From: Hymenobacter lapidiphilus
GTDB taxonomy: Bacteria; Bacteroidota; Bacteroidia; Cytophagales; Hymenobacteraceae
Reading direction: 5' to 3'
Length of the DNA: 55,471 bases
Assembly (NCBI RefSeq): GCF_013377885.1
Contig: NZ_JABKAU010000032.1
Span: forward strand, 1 to 55,471
The notes beneath the pieces were generated by a model. It had not been told where the DNA came from. It did no database searches and worked only from the letters and a program-made list of their open reading frames with translations. The stretch's first letter is position 1, and each line of letters begins with the position of its first letter. The position numbers and the translations under genes are program-made. Below are positions 45,620 to 52,220 of the stretch, in pieces.

Positions 45620-46966
45620 ATGGACATGGAAACCAAGAAAGTTGCCTTTTACACGCTGGGCTGCAAGCTCAACTTCTCCGAAACGTCCGCCATTGGGCGG
45701 CAGTTTGAGGAAGCGGGCTTCGTGAAAACCGCCTTCGAGGACGCGGCCGACATTTACGTTATCAATACCTGCTCCGTCACCGACCACGCCGACCGCAAGT
45801 GCCGGAAGGTGGTGAAGGAGGCGCTCAAGCACAACCCCGAGGCCTTTGTAGCCATTGTGGGCTGCTACGCCCAGCTCAAGCCCCAGGAAATTTCCGAAAT
45901 CCCCGGCGTGCACGCCGTGCTCGGAGCCGCCGAGAAATTCCAGCTCGTGGAAACGCTGGCCGGCTTCATCCGGCCAGCCGCCGGCGAGCCGGGCCGGGTG
46001 TTCGCCTCCCCCATTTCGGAGGCCACCGAGTTCCACGCGGCCCACTCCTACGGCGACCGGACCCGCACCTTTTTAAAGGTGCAGGACGGCTGCGACTACT
46101 CCTGCTCGTTCTGCACGATTCCGCTGGCCCGCGGAGCCAGCCGCTCGGGCTCGGTGCAGAGCGTGGTGGAGCGCGTGGAGAAACTGGCCGAAACCGGCGT
46201 GAAGGAAATCGTGCTCACCGGCGTCAACCTCGGCGACTTCGGCGTGCAGGGCCCTGAGCACGAGCGGCCGGAGAATTTCTACGACCTCGTGCGGGCCCTG
46301 GATGAGGTGGAGGGCATTGCCCGGTTCCGCATCAGCTCCTGCGAGCCCAACCTGCTCTCCGACGAGATTATCCGTTTCGTGGCCCAATCGAAGCGGTTTA
46401 TGCCGCATTTTCACATTCCGCTGCAGTCGGGCTCGAACAAGATATTGGGCCAGATGCGCCGCCGCTACCGCCGCGAGCTGTACCAGGAGCGGGTGGCGCT
46501 TATTAAGGAGGTGATGCCCCACGCCTGCATCGGCGTCGATGTTATCGTGGGTTTCCCCGGCGAAACGGAGGCCGATTTCCTGGAGACCTACCAGTTCCTC
46601 AACGAGCTCGACGTGAGCTACCTGCACGTGTTTCCGTATTCGGAGCGGGCCAACACGCTGGCGCCTACCCTGCCCGGCCGCGTGCAGGACCGCCACCGCC
46701 ACGAGCGCACCACCCAGCTGCGCAGCCTCTCCGAGAAGAAAAAGCGCTATTTCTACGAGCAGCACACGGGCCTCGAAACCCAGGTGCTGTTTGAAGACGA
46801 CGTAACCAACGGCCAGATGGAAGGCTTCACGCCCAACTACATCCGCGTAGTAGCCAAGTACGACCCGCTGCTGGTGGGCGAGCTGAAGCCCTTGCGCCTG
46901 ACCGCCGTGAACCCGCAGAACCTGATGGAAGCCGAAGAAATGGGCATCGAGGTGTTGCAGCACTAA
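45620..46966 (+). CDS. mtaB: tRNA t6A37 methylthiotransferase MtaB
   Basis: Radical-SAM enzyme that adds a methylthio group to t6A at position 37 of tRNAs, in the cytoplasm. The 448 residues have the family order: N-terminal domain binding one iron-sulfur cluster (C15 in LGCKLN, C51 in NTCSVT, C82 in GCYAQ), radical-SAM core with C158xxxC162xxC165, and a C-terminal TRAM-like RNA-binding part. TLGCKLN and TEVFHIPLQSGSN-like sequence separate MtaB from MiaB (TYGCQMN). The start ATG 45620 directly follows a -7 box; the frame further upstream is not protein-like. Convergent with the XRE-type gene, with a strong terminator between. Confidence 0.9.
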   Translation: MDMETKKVAFYTLGCKLNFSETSAIGRQFEEAGFVKTAFEDAADIYVINTCSVTDHADRKCRKVVKEALKHNPEAFVAIVGCYAQLKPQEISEIPGVHAVLGAAEKFQLVETLAGFIRPAAGEPGRVFASPISEATEFHAAHSYGDRTRTFLKVQDGCDYSCSFCTIPLARGASRSGSVQSVVERVEKLAETGVKEIVLTGVNLGDFGVQGPEHERPENFYDLVRALDEVEGIARFRISSCEPNLLSDEIIRFVAQSKRFMPHFHIPLQSGSNKILGQMRRRYRRELYQERVALIKEVMPHACIGVDVIVGFPGETEADFLETYQFLNELDVSYLHVFPYSERANTLAPTLPGRVQDRHRHERTTQLRSLSEKKKRYFYEQHTGLETQVLFEDDVTNGQMEGFTPNYIRVVAKYDPLLVGELKPLRLTAVNPQNLMEAEEMGIEVLQH

Positions 46967-47009
46967 AACAAGCTCTTATTGCGAGTAGCGCAGCGCAGTT
47001 TGCCCCTGG

Positions 47010-47073
47010 AAACCCTGCTAACGAACAAGCCCCTGACGTCCTCACGTTAGGGGCTTGTTCGTTAGCAGGGTTT
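47010..47073. terminator. Bidirectional terminator, 30-bp stem
   Basis: Pairs run from A47010-T47073 inward to T47039-A47044, 30 base pairs with a single G:T and a 4-nt loop. The upper, GC-rich part (AAGCCCCT/AGGGGCTT) and the TTTT after the right arm make it a plausible terminator for the MtaB gene, and for the convergent XRE-type gene in the other direction. Confidence 0.8.
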
Positions 47074-47081
47074 TAGACTGG

Positions 47082-47233
47082 GAAGCTGTTTAGGAAGTCG
47101 TGAGGACGGTCATGCTGGGCCTACCGAAGCATCTCTACCGCTTCATAGCAGTCGTTAAACGAAGCGGTAGAGATGCTTCGGCAAGCTCAACGTGACCGTC
47201 CTTATGAGCACTGAACACCACCTAAACAGCTTC
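47082..47233. repeat. Palindromic repeat element, copy 3
   Basis: Outer arms GAAGCTGTTTAGG (47082-47094) and CCTAAACAGCTTC (47221-47233) are perfect; inner arms 47104-47144 and 47161-47201 share GCATCTCTACCGCTTC and have a few mismatches towards their outer ends. The same design and nearly the same sequence as 12298-12441. It sits between the terminator and the convergent XRE-type gene. Confidence 0.8.
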
Positions 47234-47280
47234 TATTGTGAAGGACGAAGTACTCCGCGCTGTTCGAAAGGGCAGTTCTA

Positions 47281-47913
47281 CTATGCCAATTGACGCTGCA
47301 TCAGGTCCATCATCTGCTGCATCATGCGCTGCTGGTCCTGCAGGTGCTGGTTGCGCATCTCGGCCATAGCCAACTGGTGGGCCATTTGCTGGGTGTACAG
47401 GGCCGTTTGCCAGCTGGTATCTGGCGCGGCCGGGGCAGCGGCAGCCGGCGCGGAATGAGGCACGGGAACAGGAGTGGCCGGCGCCTCAACAGGGGCCGGG
47501 GCGACCGGGGCGGGAGCAGCCACCGGCGCCACTAAAGGCGCTGCTTCTGCTGGTACTGGCGCAGCAGTTGGTGCACCAGTTTGTGTAGTGGCGGCGGGCT
47601 CCGGGCGCGGCTGGCGGGCAACGCTTTCCCGAGGCGCTGGGGCAGAAGACGCAGCCTCAACTTCAGCAGTGGCCGCCTCATTTTCGTCGGTCAGCATGGG
47701 CTCACGGCCTTCCAACAGCCAATCTTTTGACACATTTGGATACACCTCAAACACCTTACACAGCAAATCGAAACCGGGCTTATTACGCTCGTCCACGAGG
47801 TGCTGAATGACGGTAGCCGTCTTTTCCAGCGACATAGCGAAGGCATTTTTTGATAAGCCCAAATGATTTATCAGTTGAGTAAACCGTTGCCCTACCGTTG
47901 TTTGCGTTGCCAT
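47281..47913 (-). CDS. XRE-type HTH protein with Pro/Ala linker
   Basis: 210 residues. Residues 1-75 are a helix-turn-helix domain like that of phage-type repressors (FTQLINHLGLSKNAFAMSLE, then VSKDWLLEGREPML). Residues about 85-165 are a low-complexity chain of Ala, Pro and Val, and the last 45 residues are Met/Gln-rich and helical (QQRMMQQMMDLMQRQ), a probable coiled coil for oligomerisation. It may be an autoregulated repressor; an inverted repeat lies directly upstream. There are no phage genes nearby, so it is likely a chromosomal regulator. Target unknown. Confidence 0.75.
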   Translation of the reverse strand: MATQTTVGQRFTQLINHLGLSKNAFAMSLEKTATVIQHLVDERNKPGFDLLCKVFEVYPNVSKDWLLEGREPMLTDENEAATAEVEAASSAPAPRESVARQPRPEPAATTQTGAPTAAPVPAEAAPLVAPVAAPAPVAPAPVEAPATPVPVPHSAPAAAAPAAPDTSWQTALYTQQMAHQLAMAEMRNQHLQDQQRMMQQMMDLMQRQLA

Positions 47914-47920
47914 GCCCAGA

Positions 47921-47950
47921 GTATATTTGTTGAATACCGTGGCAATATAC
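47921..47950. promoter_or_regulatory. Inverted repeat upstream of the XRE-type gene
   Basis: GTATATT (47921-47927) and AATATAC (47944-47950), spaced by 16 bp, begin 7 bp upstream of the start codon. A site here would overlap the promoter, as expected for autorepression by the XRE-type protein. The short arms make chance possible. Confidence 0.4.
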
Positions 47951-48021
47951 CACCAAATGAATAAGCCGGCTGCCTTCCGAAGAAAACAGCCGGCTCACAC
48001 GTATTTGACGATGCCTCGCTC

Positions 48022-49260
48022 CTACTCGAAACGCAGGCTCTCAATGGGGTCGAGGGCAGCGGCTTTGCTGGCCGGGTAGTAGCCCGAGGCCAGGCCCACC
48101 GTTACGCAGATAGCCAGCCCCACGCTCATCCAGAGCCAGGGAATGATGAAGCCCCCGCTGCCCACCAGCAGCGCCACGGCATTGCCGATGCCCACACCCA
48201 GCAGGATACCCAGCGAGCCACCCAGCACGCAAATCACGATGGCCTCGATGAGGAATTGCTGGCGGATGAGCAGGGCCGTGGCGCCCATGGCCTTGCGCAC
48301 TCCTATTTCGCGGGTGCGCTCGGTTACCGACACCATCATAATATTCATCAGGGCAATGCTGGCGCCGAGCAACGTAATAAAGCCCACCAGAAAGCCGCCG
48401 ATACGCAGGTTGCCCGATAGTGCGTCGAGCTTGCCGGCCAGCGAGTCGGAGCGCTCCACCTCGAAGCTGTCGGGCTGGCCCAGCTCGTCGTGGCGCACGG
48501 CGCGCATGATGCCGGTGGCCTCGCCTGTCAGGTAGTTGAGCTGGCTGGCATCGGTGGTAGCCGTTTTCACGTCGTAGGTGAGGGCGCGCTGGCGGGGCAG
48601 CTGGTTGCCCGTTTCCAGCGGCACGAGCATGAGCCGGTCGGCTCCGCCCCCACCCATGCTGCTGCCGCTTTTCTCCAGCTCGCCTACCACCTGAAACCGC
48701 CGCCCCAGCATGTACACATACTTGCCCACCGGGCTTTGCGCAGGAAACAGCTTGTCCTTGATTTCAGAACCCACAATCACCACATTGGCTCCGTTGTCGA
48801 GTTCGGTGGGCGAGAAGCCGCGGCCGGCTTTAAGGCCGTAGCTCTGGATGAGCAGGTAGTTTTCGTCGCCGGCTACCACCTGCATGTTGGGGTTGGTTTT
48901 CTCGCCGTTGGCCTTCACCTCGGTAGCTCCGGCCACGAAGGCCGAAATGCCCACCTTGGCTTCGTCGCCGAGCTGCTGCTTGTACTGGCGGGCCTGCAGG
49001 TAGTCGATGGCCGGGTAGGTTTTGGCCTGCACCCCGCCCCGCCGGCCCCGGTTGTTGTAGCCTTTCGCCTTGATTTCGAACGAGTTGGCTCCCAGGCTGG
49101 CGAAAGTGGAATTGAGCGAAGCCTTGATGGCATCGATGGCCGTGAGGATGCCCACCAGCGACATAATGCCGATGCTTACGATGAGGGCCGTGAGAATGGT
49201 ACGCAGCAGATTGCTGCCAATGGAACGAAACGCCTCTTTGATGTTTTCCAGCAAATGCAT
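48022..49260 (-). CDS. MacB/FtsX-type ABC transporter permease
   Basis: 412-residue inner-membrane permease. An N-terminal TM helix (near residues 20-42, LRTILTALIVSIGIMSLVGI), a periplasmic MacB-type domain (about 45-260), then three TM helices (near 280-300, 335-360 and 375-395), the second preceded by TERTREIGVRKAMGATALLI, the FtsX signature. Such proteins work with an ATPase and often a membrane-fusion protein to act on lipoproteins, peptides or toxins, without true pumping. No ATPase gene is in the window, so the partner is encoded elsewhere. 109 bp separate it from the XRE-type gene. Confidence 0.85.
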   Translation of the reverse strand: MHLLENIKEAFRSIGSNLLRTILTALIVSIGIMSLVGILTAIDAIKASLNSTFASLGANSFEIKAKGYNNRGRRGGVQAKTYPAIDYLQARQYKQQLGDEAKVGISAFVAGATEVKANGEKTNPNMQVVAGDENYLLIQSYGLKAGRGFSPTELDNGANVVIVGSEIKDKLFPAQSPVGKYVYMLGRRFQVVGELEKSGSSMGGGGADRLMLVPLETGNQLPRQRALTYDVKTATTDASQLNYLTGEATGIMRAVRHDELGQPDSFEVERSDSLAGKLDALSGNLRIGGFLVGFITLLGASIALMNIMMVSVTERTREIGVRKAMGATALLIRQQFLIEAIVICVLGGSLGILLGVGIGNAVALLVGSGGFIIPWLWMSVGLAICVTVGLASGYYPASKAAALDPIESLRFE

Positions 49261-49466
49261 GGGTTTCAGCTGTTAGCTTATAGCGGTTGGCTGTTAGCTT
49301 TCGTTCTGACTGCCAGATTCCTGCTAGTGGCGCAATAAGCGTTTAGTTTTCAATGAATGTTACCTGGGCTTCGGAACCTGTATTTCCGGGTGCCGCCGGC
49401 CTTCGTTAACTCCGGGGCCGCCTGTGCAAGGTAGCGCGTTTGGCCCACAACTCCGCCCCGATTTGC

Positions 49467-49474
49467 TACCTTTC
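49467..49474 (+). promoter_or_regulatory. Possible -7 box before the 49503 gene
   Basis: TACCTTTC matches TAnnTTTG except for the last base and is 28 nt before the ATG at 49503. The resemblance to the other short promoters in the window makes it plausible. Confidence 0.4.
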
Positions 49475-49502
49475 GCCGGGCCGTGTTTTTAGCCTTTTAT
49501 CT

Positions 49503-50780
49503 ATGAAAAATCTTCGTCTGCTGAGTTTGTTGCTCGTGCTGGCTGCCGGGCTGCTGGGGCCGCTGGCGGTTCAAGCCAACCATATTCTCATCCCGATGGA
49601 CAAAAGCCAGAAGGAACACCTGAAGGCCTACGGTGCGGCTTACTGGCTGCTGGGCAAGCAGGTGGAGGTAGACTGGCTGCTGAATTACCGCGGTGGGGCC
49701 TTTGCCTGCGATGTGGTGCCGGGGGCCGAAAACGAGCTGGCCATCCGGGGCGTGAGCTACCAGGTGATTTCCGGGGCGCAGTACACCAACATCCTCTCCG
49801 AAATAGCCGACCCCAACGCCAACATGGATGTGATGAAGCTGGAGAAGGTGCCCAAAATTGCGGTGTACACGCCCAAGGGCAAGATGCCCTGGGACGACGC
49901 CGTAACGATGGTGCTCACCTACGCCGAAATACCCTTCACCCCCATCTACGACGACGAGGTGCTGCGCGGCGACCTGCCCAAGTACGACTGGCTGCACCTG
50001 CACCACGAGGACTTCACGGGCCAGTACGGCAAGTTCTACGCCTCGTACCGCAGCCGCCCCTGGTACCAGCAGCAGCAGCGCGACGCCGAAGCAGCGGCCA
50101 AACGCAACGGCTTCGCCAAAGTAAGCCAGATGAAAGGGGCCGTAACCGTGAAGATGCAGGAGTTTATTGCCGGCGGCGGCTTTATGTTCGCCATGTGCTC
50201 GGCCACCGACTCGTACGACATTGCCCTGGCCGGCCTGGGCCTGGATATGGTAGAGAGCATGTACGACGGCGACCCGGCCGACCAGCAGGCGCAGAGCAAG
50301 CTCAACTTCAACCGCACGCTGGCCTTCCAGAATTTCCAGCTGCGCCCCAACCCCTTCGAGTACGAGTACTCCAACATCGACATGGACCCGCGCGAGCGGG
50401 GCGTGTACGAAGACAACGACTATTTCCAGCTGTTCAACTTCTCGGCCAAGTACGACCCGGTGCCTACCATGCTCAGCCAGAACCACGAACGCACCATCAA
50501 GGGCTTTATGGGCCAGACCACAGCCTTCCGCAAAAGCCTGGTGAAGCCCGATGTGGTGGTAATGGGCGAGAACAAGGCGTCGGGCGAGGTGCGCTATATG
50601 CACGGCACGCTGGGCAAAGGCACCTGGACCTTCTATGGCGGCCACGACCCCGAAGACTATCAGCATCTGGTAGAGGAAGAGCCCACCGACCTGAGCCTTC
50701 ATCCCAATTCGCCCGGTTACCGACTCATTCTCAACAACATCCTGTTTCCGGCCGCCAAGAAGAAGAAGCAGAAAACCTGA
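49503..50780 (+). CDS. Exported protein often labelled asparagine synthetase B
   Basis: 425-residue protein with a signal peptide (MKNLRLLSLLLVLAAGLLGP, cleavage likely after VQA). Homologues in Bacteroidetes are often named asparagine synthetase B, but I find neither an N-terminal Cys nucleophile nor an ATP-pyrophosphatase SGGxDS loop, and an exported protein could not use cytosolic ATP. EFIAGGGFMFAMCSATDSYD near residues 221-240 resembles the nucleophile turn of a class I glutamine-amidotransferase-like (ThuA-type) fold. The C-terminus is a Lys-rich tail. A soluble periplasmic hydrolase or binding protein is possible; function unknown. ATG 49503 is chosen for the signal peptide. Confidence 0.7.
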   Translation: MKNLRLLSLLLVLAAGLLGPLAVQANHILIPMDKSQKEHLKAYGAAYWLLGKQVEVDWLLNYRGGAFACDVVPGAENELAIRGVSYQVISGAQYTNILSEIADPNANMDVMKLEKVPKIAVYTPKGKMPWDDAVTMVLTYAEIPFTPIYDDEVLRGDLPKYDWLHLHHEDFTGQYGKFYASYRSRPWYQQQQRDAEAAAKRNGFAKVSQMKGAVTVKMQEFIAGGGFMFAMCSATDSYDIALAGLGLDMVESMYDGDPADQQAQSKLNFNRTLAFQNFQLRPNPFEYEYSNIDMDPRERGVYEDNDYFQLFNFSAKYDPVPTMLSQNHERTIKGFMGQTTAFRKSLVKPDVVVMGENKASGEVRYMHGTLGKGTWTFYGGHDPEDYQHLVEEEPTDLSLHPNSPGYRLILNNILFPAAKKKKQKT

Positions 50781-50813
50781 TGTTCACCAGCAAGAGGTGA
50801 GAAACGGTACGAG

Positions 50814-50877
50814 AACACCCGGCTAAAGCAAAGGGGCACGGACTGCAGTCCGTGCCCCTTTGCTTTAGCCGGGTGTT
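50814..50877. terminator. 64-bp perfect palindrome, probable terminator
   Basis: Bases 50814-50845 and 50846-50877 are exact complements with no spacer. The GC-rich centre (GGGGCACGGACT and complement) followed by TTTGCTTTA resembles a terminator stem. It separates the convergent 49503 and 50928 genes and should act in both directions. Confidence 0.8.
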
Positions 50878-50927
50878 GAAACCTTAACAAGGTGCTGATT
50901 TCCCGGAATCTGGCAGCAGTAGCCTCC

Positions 50928-51395
50928 TTACTTCTCCAGCCGCATAAACTGCTGCACGAGAGCGGGCAGGTCGTCGGTTTTTTCGGGGTCCAAAGGCAGC
51001 GTGAGGTCGACCAGCACGGGCTGGCCTTTAGCTATGCCGAACACGATGTACTGGTAGGCCATGCCGCCCGTTTCGGTGGCGTACGCCAGGCGCGTGCCCT
51101 GGGCCGGCGGGCCGTCGAGCAGCGTGCAGGTAAAGGGTGTTACCTCCACGTTTTTCTGCTTTTTCTTCGCCACCCGCACATGCTCGGGCGGGTAGGTACG
51201 CATCACGCTGTAATCGAGGTACACCCACGCCAGCTGGTAGGCCGGGCCGGTTACTTCGGAGCTTGAAACGGCGGTATAGCCGTTTTCCAGGGGCAGGTTA
51301 ACGCCGCAAAAGTTAAGCTGAGAGCCGGCCGCAGCTTGTGCGCGGCCGGTGAAGGGTAACGCCAGTAGCAACGCAAAGAATAGCAGATTCTTCAT
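50928..51395 (-). CDS. Exported protein of unknown function
   Basis: 155 residues with a clear Sec signal peptide (MKNLLFFALLLALPFTGRAQ, cleavage after AQA). The mature part has two cysteines (LNFCGVNLP and TPFTCTLLDG), which could form a disulfide, and a Lys-rich stretch KKKQKN in the middle. I do not recognise the family. It is a single gene between a palindromic terminator and a 172-bp gap; TAGTTTG about 20 bp upstream on the minus strand resembles a -7 box with one base missing. Confidence 0.65.
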   Translation of the reverse strand: MKNLLFFALLLALPFTGRAQAAAGSQLNFCGVNLPLENGYTAVSSSEVTGPAYQLAWVYLDYSVMRTYPPEHVRVAKKKQKNVEVTPFTCTLLDGPPAQGTRLAYATETGGMAYQYIVFGIAKGQPVLVDLTLPLDPEKTDDLPALVQQFMRLEK

Positions 51396-51567
51396 AAGGA
51401 ATTGGGCAGAGCAGCAAACTAGCTAAATGGTTGGGGCCTAAGCTACGAAGACCCCGAACGGAAGGCAAGTTTTTTACTCCAACCATGTTTTTGGCTCGGC
51501 TAATCGACGATCAGCAGCTGGTTATCAGCCATTGACAGAAGCTAACGACTGACAACCCGCAACCCAC

Positions 51568-52164
51568 TCAATGCATCCGGTCGTCGCGAACGGGCAGGCT
51601 GGTTACAATGTCGCCTTCGATGCGCAGCAGCTCCTGGAAGCGCACGTCCACCTCCTGCGGGTCGGCGTATTCCTTGGCCAGCTCCACGTAGCTCACAAAG
51701 TGGCCGGCTTCGGAGGCCATCAGCTCGTAGTAAAACTGGCTCAGGCCGGGGTCGGGAATGTGTTTCCAGAGCAGTTTGAACCGCTCGCAGCTGCGGGCCT
51801 CAATGAGCGCACTCACCAGCAGCTGGTCCATGAGCTGCCGCTCGCGGGGGCCACCCTTGCGCACATGAGCCAATAGCGCCACCACGTACTCGTCGCGGCG
51901 CGGGCGGCCCAGCGCGAAGCCGCGCTGGCGCAGCTCCTGCATCACCCGGCCAAAGTGCTCCCACTCCTCGGCCACCAGCGCCGTCAGCTCCTCTACCAGC
52001 CTGGTCTTCTCGGGGTATTTGAGGATGAGCGAAATGCCGGTGCTGGCCGCTTTCTGCTCGCAGTACGCGTGGTCAACCAGAATATCTTCGAGGTTTTTGC
52101 TGGCAATGTCCACCCACCGCGGGTCGGTGTTGAGCTTCAGCTTGAGGATGGTTTTCTCTTTCAT
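51568..52164 (-). CDS. miaE: tRNA-(ms2io6A)-hydroxylase, MiaE-like
   Basis: 198-residue helical diiron protein of the ferritin-like fold. In known members it hydroxylates the isopentenyl group of ms2i6A37 in tRNA, with oxygen. Putative iron ligands are visible in order: DHAYCEQKAA, AEEWEHFGRVM (ExxH), EARSCERF and SEAGHFVSYVE (ExxH). Length and spacing agree with the MiaE family. It is encoded 56 bp downstream-of-start from the beta-barrel gene's end, same strand, and may be on the same transcript as lpxK and the barrel protein or have its own start. Confidence 0.85.
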   Translation of the reverse strand: MKEKTILKLKLNTDPRWVDIASKNLEDILVDHAYCEQKAASTGISLILKYPEKTRLVEELTALVAEEWEHFGRVMQELRQRGFALGRPRRDEYVVALLAHVRKGGPRERQLMDQLLVSALIEARSCERFKLLWKHIPDPGLSQFYYELMASEAGHFVSYVELAKEYADPQEVDVRFQELLRIEGDIVTSLPVRDDRMH

Positions 52165-52177
52165 GGGTGCTGGTGGA

Positions 52178-52195
52178 ACGAAGGAGAGCCTTCGT
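52178..52195. other. Small hairpin upstream of miaE
   Basis: ACGAAGG (52178-52184) and CCTTCGT (52189-52195) pair around AGAG. It lies in the 56-bp gap between the beta-barrel gene stop and the miaE start. No T run follows, so it is more likely a processing or leader structure than a terminator. Confidence 0.35.
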
Positions 52196-52220
52196 CAGGA
52201 TAGTAAGGCCTTGTTCAGCC

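Noticed and set aside
47922..47929. Plus-strand TATATTTG box
   Set aside because: A perfect match to the -7 consensus, but no plus-strand gene follows for 1.5 kb; it is better explained as part of the dyad upstream of the XRE-type gene.
49497..50702. Minus-strand open frame of 401 codons
   Set aside because: Antisense of the exported 425-residue protein; composition is unlike a real protein.
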